A stretch of 37,174 nucleotides of DNA from an uncultured Caulobacterales bacterium (lineage in GTDB: Bacteria > Pseudomonadota > Alphaproteobacteria > Caulobacterales > Maricaulaceae). The notes below the pieces were generated by a model that worked only from the letters and a program-made list of their open reading frames with translations, searched no databases and was not told the origin of the DNA. This document shows, piece by piece, positions 6,603 to 15,045 of the stretch (within the stretch, counting starts at the first letter, position 1; every line of letters begins with the position of its first letter). The stretch spans positions 1 to 37,174 of the forward strand of contig CALDTL010000138.1 in the NCBI GenBank assembly GCA_937923965.1. The letters run 5' to 3'. The position numbers and the translations under genes are program-made.

Positions 6603-8048
6603 CTAGGCTTCGTGATTATCGGCAATCCAGCGATTGAGCAGACGCACGCCAAAGCCCGTACCGAATGTGGGCACGCGCGGATCTTTGGACCCGTTGACCA
6701 TGCCGGTTCCCGCGATATCCAAATGCGCCCAAGGCGTATCTTTGCCCACGAAGCGTTTGAGGAACTGCGCCGCCGTGATCGAGCCTGCCGCGCGCCCGCC
6801 GATATTTTTCATATCCGCATTGGGCGAGTTCAGCAGTTTGTCATATGATGTATGTAGCGGTAGTCGCCACGCCTTATCCGTCGAGACTTCGCCCGCCGCA
6901 TAAATCTGCTTGGCGAGATCATCATCTGGCGAAAACAGCCCGCAATATTCATGGCCGAGCCCGACGATAATCGCGCCCGTCAGCGTCGCCAAATCGATCA
7001 TAGCCGCAGGCTTATATGTTGTGACGGCATAATGCAGCGCATCGGCGAGGACGAGACGCCCTTCCGCATCTGTGTTTTGCACTTCGATGGTTTGGCCCGA
7101 CATGGAGACGACAATATCGCCAGGCAGTTGCGCCTTACCATCCGGCATATTTTCGACAAGGCCGACAATGCCGACGACATTGGCTTTGGCTTTGCGGGTC
7201 GCCAGCGCGCACATTGTGCCGACAACCGCAGCCGAGCCGCCCATATCGCCTTTCATGTCCCACATATTATTCCCGGGCTTGAGGCTAATGCCGCCCGTAT
7301 CAAAGGTTACGCCTTTCCCCACGAGACAGGCTGGGGCCACGCCATCCTTGCCGCCGTTCCAGCGCATCACGACAAGCTGGCTCTCACGCTCGGAGCCAAG
7401 ACCAACGCCGAGCAAAGCATGTGCTCCCATTTTCTCCAGTTCCGGCTCACCCAAGACGTCAACCTCAAGACCGAGTTTAGTCAGCTCTTCAATACGGTCC
7501 GCATAGGCTTTGGGATAAATTTCATTTGGCGGCGCATTGACGAGATCACGCGCGAGAACAACGCCGTCGCCCGCGGGGCCATAATAATTCTTATAAGCGG
7601 CCTCGGCAGCCTTCGGATCATCGCTTGTCACTGTGATTGAGGCGAGCGGGGCTTTCTTGGATTTGGTCGCTTTGGACTTATGCTTGTCCCAGATATAACT
7701 CGCAAGACGCGCACCGAGCGCCGCCCGCGCCGAATCATCGGCTGTGGCATCGGTGCCTTCGAGATGGATTGTGAAATCGGTTGTGCCGCTTCCGCGCAAA
7801 GACTTGGCAACCTTCGCGGCGCAGATTTCATAATCAAATGGCTCTTTTTCGCCGCGCCCTCTGACGAAGACTTTGACGCCTGATTCGACGTAAGTTTCGA
7901 ATCCATCGCTGGATTTGCCGTGAAAATTCGCACCCTTTGCGGCGGCTTTGACAACCCCGCCATCATAGGCGTGATCTATACCGCTGGCCGAAATGACAAG
8001 AGCAGCCCCTGTTTTGGCTGCTGCCGGACCGGAAAATGTAACTTTCAT
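6603..8048 (-). CDS. pepA: Leucyl aminopeptidase (M17 family)
   Basis: 481 residues, normal for the family. The C-terminal catalytic domain carries the two-metal site: GKGVTFDTGGISLKPG (K245, D250), MKGDMGGSAAV (D268) and the family signature NTDAEGRL (325-332, with D327, E329 and catalytic R331). The N-terminal 150 residues are the variable macro-like domain. It removes N-terminal residues, preferring leucine, in the cytoplasm, in peptide turnover; some family members also bind DNA as regulators. The start ATG has a good ribosome site (GAGGTGA, 5 bp away). It is the first gene of the pepA-holC-helicase operon and is divergent from lptF, the arrangement seen in many alphaproteobacteria. Confidence 0.96.
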   Translation of the reverse strand: MKVTFSGPAAAKTGAALVISASGIDHAYDGGVVKAAAKGANFHGKSSDGFETYVESGVKVFVRGRGEKEPFDYEICAAKVAKSLRGSGTTDFTIHLEGTDATADDSARAALGARLASYIWDKHKSKATKSKKAPLASITVTSDDPKAAEAAYKNYYGPAGDGVVLARDLVNAPPNEIYPKAYADRIEELTKLGLEVDVLGEPELEKMGAHALLGVGLGSERESQLVVMRWNGGKDGVAPACLVGKGVTFDTGGISLKPGNNMWDMKGDMGGSAAVVGTMCALATRKAKANVVGIVGLVENMPDGKAQLPGDIVVSMSGQTIEVQNTDAEGRLVLADALHYAVTTYKPAAMIDLATLTGAIIVGLGHEYCGLFSPDDDLAKQIYAAGEVSTDKAWRLPLHTSYDKLLNSPNADMKNIGGRAAGSITAAQFLKRFVGKDTPWAHLDIAGTGMVNGSKDPRVPTFGTGFGVRLLNRWIADNHEA

Positions 8049-8165
8049 GAAATCACCTCAAGCTTGGTTTGAAGCACTGGTAAAGGAAGGGCCATCCCAT
8101 TAGAAGGGGGCAAATATCAATGAAGCGTGATTTTACGCTGCAAAGGCCCTATCAACGCTTAAACC

Positions 8166-9332
8166 ATGAAACTCCTCCAGCGTTATATCCTCTCGCAGGC
8201 TTTTTTGCCGGCGGTCTTGGCCTTATCCGCCTTGGCTATGCTCGCGCTTCTGACGCAATCGCTGCAAACACTCGATTTGATCGTCGAGAATCGCCAAAGT
8301 GGAGCCACATTCTTTTTTATTACAATTTTGGCACTTCCGCAGTTGATAAGCATTATCACGCCGCTCGCGGTTTTCATGGCCTCCATTTATGCGCTCAATC
8401 GGCTCACCACGGACTCGGAACTCGTTGTCGCGAAAGCAAACGGCGTGTCGCCCTGGGCGATAGGGACACCGATTTTGCGGCTCGGCGTCTATGCGTTCAT
8501 CTTTCACTTGGTCATGAATTTATTGCTACAGCCCGTGTCCTTGCGGCAAATGCGGGTCGAAATCTTGAAGGTCAGAACAGATATCGCCAGCCAAATGGTG
8601 CAGGCGGGGCAATTCGTAACACCAATGCCAGACCTCACCGTCTACACCCGCGAGATAGAACCCAATGGAAAGCTGCGGGACGTTATAATCTATGATGGCC
8701 GCGACCCTGAGTCTAAATCTACGCATATCGCCAAGACGGGTCAGCTTCTTAGGTCTGACACCTCGACCTCTCTCGTTTTGTTCGACGGGAATGTGCAAAC
8801 GCCCAATGACGACGGAAGTTTGGACTTGATTGATTTTGACACCTACCAACTCGACCTGTCAGATGTTGGGGCTTTAGATAAGGTCCTGAGGCTCAAGCCG
8901 TCAGATAAGTATTTGCACGAACTTCTGCGGCCCGATCCGCGAAGTTATATAACGCCCAAATCGAGAAAAGAACTCGCTGCGGAAGGGCACGCACGTCTTG
9001 CGGCGCCCTTATGGAATATAGCCCTCGTTTTAGTGGCGCTCGCCTTCATTCTGAGAGGCCAGCACTCCAAACTTGGCAATAACCGCAAGATTGCCATTTG
9101 CGCCGTCGTCGGCCTGTTGTTGCGCTTGATGGGTTTTGCCGTCGCCTCCTCCGCAGAAGGCAATTCTGCGCTCAATGCGCTGCAATATTTTATCCCGGCT
9201 CTCGTGATTGGGGTTTGCCTTTGGTATCTGACCTCAAAGCGGCAATGGCGAATGGGCAGCCATCGAAGACTTAAGAGCTATCATGCCGCGCTAGCGAACG
9301 CAGAGATGGCCCGCACCGAGACTCCGGCATGA
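8166..9332 (+). CDS. lptF: LPS export ABC transporter permease LptF
   Basis: 388 residues with the YjgP/YjgQ architecture. An N-terminal half has three membrane segments (about 15-35, 55-77 and 100-122), a periplasmic beta-jellyroll-like domain covers about 130-265, and three C-terminal membrane segments lie after residue 275. The LAAPLWNIALVLVALAFIL stretch marks the fourth helix. With LptG and the LptB ATPase it extracts LPS from the inner membrane and pushes it along the Lpt bridge. The ATG overlaps no gene, and the 117-bp gap to pepA must hold both divergent promoters. Its stop overlaps the lptG start (ATGA), showing coupling. There is no clear Shine-Dalgarno at this ATG. Telling LptF from LptG rests on order and similarity. 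Confidence 0.92.
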   Translation: MKLLQRYILSQAFLPAVLALSALAMLALLTQSLQTLDLIVENRQSGATFFFITILALPQLISIITPLAVFMASIYALNRLTTDSELVVAKANGVSPWAIGTPILRLGVYAFIFHLVMNLLLQPVSLRQMRVEILKVRTDIASQMVQAGQFVTPMPDLTVYTREIEPNGKLRDVIIYDGRDPESKSTHIAKTGQLLRSDTSTSLVLFDGNVQTPNDDGSLDLIDFDTYQLDLSDVGALDKVLRLKPSDKYLHELLRPDPRSYITPKSRKELAAEGHARLAAPLWNIALVLVALAFILRGQHSKLGNNRKIAICAVVGLLLRLMGFAVASSAEGNSALNALQYFIPALVIGVCLWYLTSKRQWRMGSHRRLKSYHAALANAEMARTETPA

Positions 9333-10417
9333 GCCGCGCAACACTGTCGCGATATATCGCAGGCCGAATTTTGCGCGGCATCGGTATCGCTTTTTTGATT
9401 GTGACGACCATCATCGCACTCATCGACTATGTAGAAGAATCTCGGAATATTGGTATAGATGAGGACCTATCGATGGTTCAGGTTTTGATGCTAACGGCGC
9501 TAAAGGTTCCAAAATTAATTGAGCAAACCATCCCATTCGTAATCCTCTTTGGCGTGATGGGCGCTTTGGCGGGCATGAATAAAAGATCAGAGCTAACGGT
9601 TATGCGGGCTGCAGGGTTATCCGCGTGGAGATTTTTGCGCCCTGCGGTGATTGTAACGGGGATAATTGGCGTGGTGTGGGCAATCGCTATCAATCCGCTC
9701 TCTTCTCGCATGATGGGGATGTATGACGCGCGAACCACAGAAATTCTGGGCACCGAAGCCGTCGATGATATTTGGCTGCGTGAGGGCTCAAATGATGCGC
9801 AGAGGGTGATTCAGGCACGCGGTCTGGACTTGCTTGAAAAACGCTTGGATCAGCCGGTTTTCATTGAGATGGCCATTGATAATGATGGCGCCATTGTTTT
9901 CGAGCGCCGTTACGACGCACAGACAGCGAGACTTGTGACGCCTGGATTCTGGACGTTAACGACCGTGGTCGAAAACGCTCCCGGCGAAGAGCCGCGCCGC
10001 TCAGATGTCATCACCCTGCCGACGACAATTGATGTCGAAGAATTGAGAGAGCAATCCGGAGCCCGTGTTGACCCGCCATTTTGGGCCATTCGAAAAGAAA
10101 TTGAGGCGAATGAAACAGCCGGATTCTCAGCCCGAAAACTCAGGCTACAATTTCACAAACTGCTCGCGCTCCCCATTTCGCTCATCGCGATGACCTTTAT
10201 TGCCGCCGGCGTCTCCATGCATTTAGTCCGAGGCGGCGGCACCTTAAGGCTGCTCATCATGGGCGCGGTTTTAGGGTTTGGCGTCTTTTTCGCTGATAGC
10301 GTGATGACCGCTTTTGGCGAGGCCGCGATTTTACCTGTTATCCTCGCGGCTTGGACCGTCCCGATACTTGTTTTGCTTTTAGGCATTACGCATTTGGCCC
10401 GCATCGAAGACGGCTGA
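9329..10417 (+). CDS. lptG: LPS export ABC transporter permease LptG
   Basis: 362 residues, same fold as its neighbour. Membrane segments lie at about 14-34, 60-82 and 100-120, a periplasmic domain at about 125-255, and a final three-helix block from LHKLLALPISLIAMTFIAAG onwards. The LIEQTIPFVILFGVMGALAG stretch is typical of the second helix of this family. It is the second permease of the LptB2FG complex. Translation is coupled to lptF through an ATGA overlap. In the alphaproteobacterial layout I know, lptD follows; here the next gene is surA after 104 bp, with no lptD and no remnant of it. Confidence 0.92.
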   Translation: MSRATLSRYIAGRILRGIGIAFLIVTTIIALIDYVEESRNIGIDEDLSMVQVLMLTALKVPKLIEQTIPFVILFGVMGALAGMNKRSELTVMRAAGLSAWRFLRPAVIVTGIIGVVWAIAINPLSSRMMGMYDARTTEILGTEAVDDIWLREGSNDAQRVIQARGLDLLEKRLDQPVFIEMAIDNDGAIVFERRYDAQTARLVTPGFWTLTTVVENAPGEEPRRSDVITLPTTIDVEELREQSGARVDPPFWAIRKEIEANETAGFSARKLRLQFHKLLALPISLIAMTFIAAGVSMHLVRGGGTLRLLIMGAVLGFGVFFADSVMTAFGEAAILPVILAAWTVPILVLLLGITHLARIEDG

Positions 10418-10463
10418 TACCTGACCGTAGTTTAATATTCAAAACGCTCACAGCGTCCTAAAC

Positions 10464-10491
10464 TTGCGACAATAATTCCTTGGGGTATAAC
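10464..10491 (+). promoter_or_regulatory. Probable sigma-70 promoter of surA-pdxA-rsmA
   Basis: TTGCGA and TATAAC are separated by 16 bp, placing a start of transcription around 10498, some 24 bp before the surA ATG. It lies in the lptG-surA gap, where lptD would be expected, so surA may be expressed independently of lptFG. Confidence 0.45.
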
Positions 10492-10521
10492 CGCCCTAGA
10501 ACTCAACAGAAGACGACTCTT

Positions 10522-11751
10522 ATGCGCCTTGTTAAAACCCTCGCTCTCGCAACCGCTCTGCTGACGACGTCTTCGGCGGCGATCGCCCAAAACGCGCCGC
10601 ATGGTATCGCGGCTGTGGTCAACTCTGATATCGTCACCATTCACGATTTACGGCAGCGCGTCCTCTTCATGATGGCCACAACCGGCGCAGAAACAGATGA
10701 AGCCAGTGTTCAGCGCCTGCAAAGACAGGCCCTCAGAAATTTGGTCGATGAGCATTTACAAATGCAAGAGGCAGAAAAATACGAGCAATCGATCTCGGAT
10801 GAGGAAGTCAATGCCTCTGTCGCTCGGCTCCTATCACGTAATGGCGCCGATCCGAATCAACTGGTTTCCGATTTGGCGGCTGCCGGCGTTTCTATCGAGA
10901 CTTTGCGCGATCAAATCCGGTCCGAAATCGCATGGCAGCGAATTGTCAACGGGCTGTACGGATCCCGGATTCGTATTTCAGATGCTCAGATTGATGAGAC
11001 GCTAAATCAAATTTCGGCGAACGCCTCTAAGCCAAATTATCGCGTGGCCGAAATCTACATTGAAGCCAGCCCAGAAATTGGCGGCATAGACGGCGCGATG
11101 GAAGGCGCAAATGCGATGATTGCGCAAGTCCAAGGCGGCGCGCCCTTCCCGCTACTCGCCCAACAATTTTCTTCCGCAGCCTCCGCAGCGAAAGGCGGCG
11201 ATGTCGGCTGGGTGCGCGAAGGCGAGCTCCGTCCGGAAATAGACACAATCATAAAGCAAATGCAGCCAGGTAGTATTTCAAAACCTATTCAAGTCCCGGG
11301 CGGGATTTATGTAGTCGCATTGGTGGACAAGAAAGTCTCCGAGTCGGACACGCTCTACACGCTGAAACAAGTCACGGTCGAAGCGGATTTAGACACGGCC
11401 AAGGCGCGCCTGATATCGCTACGGGGTGAACTGACCAGCTGCGATACCTTAGAAGAGGATGTGGAAGCGTTTGAAGATGTTCAGACCGCAGACATGGGGG
11501 AGATCAAATCTTCGGAGCTAAATGATAATATTGTCGCGGCATTAGAAAGCACCGATGTTGGCGGGCTGTCAGATCCTTTTGAACGTCCTGATGGCGCGAC
11601 CTCAATTATGGTTTGCAAGCGCCAAACGACGGGATCAGATATCCCGACCCGCGACCAAATTGAAGACCGCTTATTGGACCAACAATTAGCGCAAGCCTCC
11701 AAACGCGCCCTACGGGACCTGCGCCGACAGGCCACGCTCGTCGTTCGCTAG
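10522..11751 (+). CDS. surA: SurA-type periplasmic peptidyl-prolyl isomerase/chaperone
   Basis: 409 residues from the ATG, which begins a classic signal peptide (MRLVKTLALATALLTTSSAA, cleaved after AIAQ). A TTG 42 bp upstream would only add non-signal residues. The SurA N-terminal domain starts with GIAAVVNSDIVTIHDLRQRV. One parvulin rotamase domain covers about 165-260, with AQQFSSAASAAKGGDVGWV and GSISKPIQVPGGIYVVALVD. A C-terminal helical part follows, with a second domain that looks degenerate. It helps fold outer-membrane beta-barrels in the periplasm. It is followed after 12 bp by pdxA. In other alphaproteobacteria it sits next to lptD, one of its best-known clients; that partner is missing here. 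Confidence 0.9.
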   Translation: MRLVKTLALATALLTTSSAAIAQNAPHGIAAVVNSDIVTIHDLRQRVLFMMATTGAETDEASVQRLQRQALRNLVDEHLQMQEAEKYEQSISDEEVNASVARLLSRNGADPNQLVSDLAAAGVSIETLRDQIRSEIAWQRIVNGLYGSRIRISDAQIDETLNQISANASKPNYRVAEIYIEASPEIGGIDGAMEGANAMIAQVQGGAPFPLLAQQFSSAASAAKGGDVGWVREGELRPEIDTIIKQMQPGSISKPIQVPGGIYVVALVDKKVSESDTLYTLKQVTVEADLDTAKARLISLRGELTSCDTLEEDVEAFEDVQTADMGEIKSSELNDNIVAALESTDVGGLSDPFERPDGATSIMVCKRQTTGSDIPTRDQIEDRLLDQQLAQASKRALRDLRRQATLVVR

Positions 11752-11763
11752 GGCCCTCATATC

Positions 11764-12750
11764 ATGCGCCCATTCGCAGTCAGTATGGGCGACCCAGCGG
11801 GCATCGGCCCTGAAATCACAATGAAAGCTTGGACAGAGCTGAGGGCGAGCCCCCAGCATGCATTCGCTGTGGCCGCTCCTGCGAGCCTGTTTGGTGATAT
11901 TCCACATGTTGTGATTGACGATATATCCGAGGCAGCTGAAGCTTTCAAAACCGCCCTCCCAGTCCTTGCGATTGACGGCCAGAGAGCGGCCCTCGGCAAA
12001 CCAAGTTCAAAACATGCGCCCGCGATTATTGAAAGTATCGAGCACTGCACAGCGCTGTGCCTAACGGGAAAAGCCGATGCTCTAATCACAAATCCTATCG
12101 CAAAACATGTTCTCTATGACGCAGGTTTCAACTTTCCGGGCCATACTGAATTTTTGGGACATCTTGCAGCAAATCGGGCTGCGCCCTATGCCTCCGGCCC
12201 CGTTATGATGCTGGCCGCGCAAGGCCTTCGCGTCGGCCTCGCCACTGTCCATATCCCTCTCAACAAAGCCGCTGAGCAAATTTCTACAGACGGAATCGTG
12301 CAGACAGCGCGCGTCATTTTGGGCGCATTAAAAACAGATTTCGGTATCACAAACCCTCGCCTTGCCCTGACAGGTCTAAACCCCCACGCCGGCGAAGGCG
12401 GCGCGCTGGGACGCGAGGAAATAGACATTATAAACCCAGCTGCGATACGTTTGCGCAACGAGGGCCACGACGTCACCGACGCGCAGCCCGCCGACACATT
12501 GTTTCATGCCGAGGCCCGAGAAGGCTATGACGCTGTCTTGGCCATGTATCACGACCAAGGCCTGATTCCGGTTAAAACCTTGGATTTCCACGGCGGGGTG
12601 AACATCACGCTCGGCCTACCCTTTATCCGCACCAGCCCTGATCACGGCACGGCTTTCGGCATTGCCGGAGACGGCGTCGCGCGGCCTGACAGCCTCATCG
12701 CGGCGATAAAAACCGCCCGCACAAATGCAGACCACCGTTATGCGTATTGA
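11764..12750 (+). CDS. pdxA: 4-hydroxythreonine-4-phosphate dehydrogenase
   Basis: 328 residues, standard length. It oxidises 4-phosphohydroxy-L-threonine in the DXP-dependent route to pyridoxal 5'-phosphate. Recognisable pieces are VSMGDPAGIGPEI at the N-terminus, LITNPIAKHVLYDAGFNFPG with HTEFLGHLA (first metal-binding histidine), LTGLNPHAGEGGALGREE (second) and AMYHDQGLIPVKTLDF with GVNITLGLPFIRTSPDHG (third). All three histidines and the phosphate-binding stretch are intact. It is in the same operon as surA (12 bp gap) and rsmA (11-bp overlap). The grouping with surA and rsmA is ancient and conserved in proteobacteria and says little about function. Confidence 0.95.
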   Translation: MRPFAVSMGDPAGIGPEITMKAWTELRASPQHAFAVAAPASLFGDIPHVVIDDISEAAEAFKTALPVLAIDGQRAALGKPSSKHAPAIIESIEHCTALCLTGKADALITNPIAKHVLYDAGFNFPGHTEFLGHLAANRAAPYASGPVMMLAAQGLRVGLATVHIPLNKAAEQISTDGIVQTARVILGALKTDFGITNPRLALTGLNPHAGEGGALGREEIDIINPAAIRLRNEGHDVTDAQPADTLFHAEAREGYDAVLAMYHDQGLIPVKTLDFHGGVNITLGLPFIRTSPDHGTAFGIAGDGVARPDSLIAAIKTARTNADHRYAY

Positions 12751-13585
12751 GGACCTCCCCAGCCTTTCGGAAACTGTGAAAACACATGGGCTCGGCGCGA
12801 ATAAAAAACTGGGGCAGCACTTTCTACTCGACAGCAATTTAACCGATAAAATCGCTCGATTGGCCGAACCTCTCACCGGACATAGCGTCGCCGAAATTGG
12901 CCCCGGCCCGGGCGGTCTCACGCGGGCGCTCTTGCTACGCGGCGCCAAGACTCTTACCGCTATTGAGATGGATGCGCGGTTCATTCCCGCCCTCGCAGAG
13001 ATCGGAGATCTTTCAGACGGACGGATGGAAATCGCCCAAGGGGATGCGCTCAGATACGACATTGCGGCGCATCTGCCTGCGCCGAGGAAGATCGTGGCAA
13101 ACCTACCTTATAATGTCGGCACGAAAATGCTGATTAATTGGGTTACCGCCTCGCCAATCTTCTGGACACAAATGGTTTTGATGTTCCAACTCGAAGTCGC
13201 GCAGCGCGTTGTGGCGGGGGCCGGAGATCCGCATTATGGACGCCTTGCCGTCTTATGCCAATCTGTTGCCAGTTGCCGGCTAGCCTTTGAGGTCCCCGCG
13301 AGAGCCTTCACCCCGCCGCCCAAAGTCAATAGCGCTGTAATTGTTCTGGAGCCGCTGAAAAGGCCCTTTGAGGACCTGAAATTATTGGGCCGCGTGACGC
13401 AGGCCGCTTTTGGACAAAGGCGGAAAATGCTGCGCCGGAGCCTGCGCGCTCTCGCGGAGCAGTCGGATATTTCTTTAGATGCGTGGCTGATGGAGTGCGG
13501 GGTTGATCCGAAAGCCAGACCAGAGACCTTACCGGTCTCGGCGTTTCAAAAACTGACGACCGCGCTTAAAGCGCACCTTGAATAG
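12740..13585 (+). CDS. rsmA: 16S rRNA (adenine1518-N6/adenine1519-N6)-dimethyltransferase
   Basis: 281 residues from the ATG at 12740. An ATG 15 bp earlier is also possible, but MRIEDLPSLSETV lines up best with the usual start of alphaproteobacterial homologues. Motifs: KKLGQHFLLDSNLTDKI (N-terminal substrate loop), AEIGPGPGGLTRAL (SAM-binding motif I), AIEMDARFIPAL (motif II), GDALRYDI, and NLPYNVGTKMLI (motif IV, NLPY). FTPPPKVNSAVIVLEP and AFGQRRKMLRRSLR in the C-terminal domain are typical. It dimethylates two adjacent adenines near the 3' end of 16S rRNA. Its start lies inside pdxA, and its last 20 bp overlap the 3' end of the minus-strand gene beyond. Confidence 0.95.
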   Translation: MRIEDLPSLSETVKTHGLGANKKLGQHFLLDSNLTDKIARLAEPLTGHSVAEIGPGPGGLTRALLLRGAKTLTAIEMDARFIPALAEIGDLSDGRMEIAQGDALRYDIAAHLPAPRKIVANLPYNVGTKMLINWVTASPIFWTQMVLMFQLEVAQRVVAGAGDPHYGRLAVLCQSVASCRLAFEVPARAFTPPPKVNSAVIVLEPLKRPFEDLKLLGRVTQAAFGQRRKMLRRSLRALAEQSDISLDAWLMECGVDPKARPETLPVSAFQKLTTALKAHLE

Positions 13586-14351
13586 CGCGGCCCATGTCCT
13601 CTGGTGAGAGGCTGAGGGCGGTTCCGACTGTCATCAGACGATTAATGGTCGCCCGGTCACGATTATTCGTATTTCGGGCGAGTTTGCAAAGATCGCCGAA
13701 TAATGATTGCGACATACGCGAGGACCCGTTGACGCTGCGCCAATAACGGTGAGCAATGCGCTTCACATTCGGCCTGCCGCGATTTCCTGCGACAATCTTG
13801 TGGTAGGCTTTTTGGCGGTGACCGGTTCCAAGTCGCAATTCCCCCTCTAGCCGAGACATCGTCAACGCCCCCCTATCTTCGAAAACACTATAGCTTAGCC
13901 GAATAAGGGTTTCGGTGTATAAATCGAGTTCAGCGCTTAGATGTGTCGTAGAAGTTCCTACCAATGTTGCAGGGGTCTTTGCCTGGCGAAACCCAGCGAT
14001 TTTTGCCCGTTGCCCCATATGGACTTCCGGCGTGGGCGCGGATTGCGGATGCAGCAAAACCCAAACTTTATAAATATGGCCTTCATCTATGAGTTGGATA
14101 AAGAGCGCCAACACTCCGCCGATTAAAAAAAATGGAAGCTGGCTCGTAAAACTCTCCCGGAGAAGCTCACGGAACGTCTGGAATAGTGATTTTGGCTCAG
14201 CGCCTCCAAAGGATGAGAGGCAAGCTAAGAGAACAACGCAGGCGAGAACGCATAACAAGATGCGATCGCCTCTGGAGTGGTCTGGCATGACGCCACAAAG
14301 TGAAGAAATGATCGCCACGCCAAGAAGAAAAGAAAATACGACTTCAATCAT
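13566..14351 (-). CDS. Unrecognised inner-membrane protein, possible TerB-like C-terminal domain
   Basis: 261 residues, no function recognised. Three hydrophobic segments are visible: about 2-21, 30-49 and 72-92. A soluble part of about 165 residues follows. Its end (SLFGDLCKLARNTNNRDR to LSLSPEDMGRAI) has the helix pattern of the TerB / DjlA N-terminal fold, but without the usual acidic metal ligands, so this is a weak guess. The ATG follows gmk by 46 bp on the same strand, so it is probably the last gene of the fab-gmk operon. Its last 20 bp overlap the end of the convergent rsmA gene, leaving no room for a terminator. It is not part of the operon in the alphaproteobacteria I know, so it looks like a local addition. 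Confidence 0.7.
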   Translation of the reverse strand: MIEVVFSFLLGVAIISSLCGVMPDHSRGDRILLCVLACVVLLACLSSFGGAEPKSLFQTFRELLRESFTSQLPFFLIGGVLALFIQLIDEGHIYKVWVLLHPQSAPTPEVHMGQRAKIAGFRQAKTPATLVGTSTTHLSAELDLYTETLIRLSYSVFEDRGALTMSRLEGELRLGTGHRQKAYHKIVAGNRGRPNVKRIAHRYWRSVNGSSRMSQSLFGDLCKLARNTNNRDRATINRLMTVGTALSLSPEDMGRAIQGAL

Positions 14352-14397
14352 CCTTAGGGTCTAAGGCACATTGGTTTTTTTCAGATTAAGCTGGGGT

Positions 14398-15045
14398 TTA
14401 CCCGCCGTTTACCAAGCTCTTCACAAACCCGCCGAGCCACATCTGGCGGCGGCGGCGCATACGCTCTGAATTTACAATGGTTTGCAGCTCTGCCAAAGCG
14501 GTAGAGATATCCTCATTCACAATAACATAGTCATATTCCGCCCAATGGCTGATTTCGCCTTCTGACTTACTCATGCGCTTGGCAATGACGGCGTCGCTAT
14601 CCTGCGCGCGGGTCCGCAATCGCTGCTCTAACTCGCGCATATTCGGCGGCAGGATAAATATCTTCACCAAGTCATCGGCGGCCGCCTGCGTGAGCTGTTG
14701 AGCGCCTTGCCAATCAATATCAAAAACAACGTCTTTTCCGCGCGATAGAGCGTCCTCGACGGGTCCGCGCGGCGTCGCGTAAAAATTATCGAAGACCTTC
14801 GCATGTTCCAAAAACTCACCCTTCGCCTCCAGCTCTCCGAACCGGGTCTTATCGATGAAGAAATAATCGACGCCTTCTGTCTCTCCCGGACGGGGCGGAC
14901 GAGTCGTAGCCGAGACACTCATCGCCATATTTGGATTATCCGCGAGAAGCTTGCGCGTCAGAGTGGTCTTACCAGCGCCGCTGGGCGAGGACAAAACAAC
15001 CATCAAACCGCGCCTATCCGATTTTAGTTCGTTCAACACACTCAT
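14398..15045 (-). CDS. gmk: Guanylate kinase
   Basis: 215 residues from the ATG that overlaps the mltG stop (ATGA); an earlier in-frame ATG 33 bp upstream lies within mltG and is less likely. P-loop SSPSGAGKTT at 19-28. SATTRPPRPGETEGVDYFF is the GMP-binding stretch, and EFLEHAKVFDNFYATP plus DVVFDIDWQGAQQL are standard for the family. It phosphorylates GMP to GDP with ATP in the cytoplasm, feeding GTP and (p)ppGpp pools. In most alphaproteobacteria yicC sits between mltG and gmk; here the two genes overlap directly. Confidence 0.96.
   Translation of the reverse strand: MSVLNELKSDRRGLMVVLSSPSGAGKTTLTRKLLADNPNMAMSVSATTRPPRPGETEGVDYFFIDKTRFGELEAKGEFLEHAKVFDNFYATPRGPVEDALSRGKDVVFDIDWQGAQQLTQAAADDLVKIFILPPNMRELEQRLRTRAQDSDAVIAKRMSKSEGEISHWAEYDYVIVNEDISTALAELQTIVNSERMRRRRQMWLGGFVKSLVNGG

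Noticed and set aside
6951-7640. 229-codon plus-strand frame opposite pepA
   Set aside because: Antisense to the catalytic domain of pepA; no ribosome site or family features.
8120-8695. 191-codon plus-strand frame overlapping the start of lptF
   Set aside because: Different frame from lptF with no hydrophobic helices or known motif; lptF is unambiguous.
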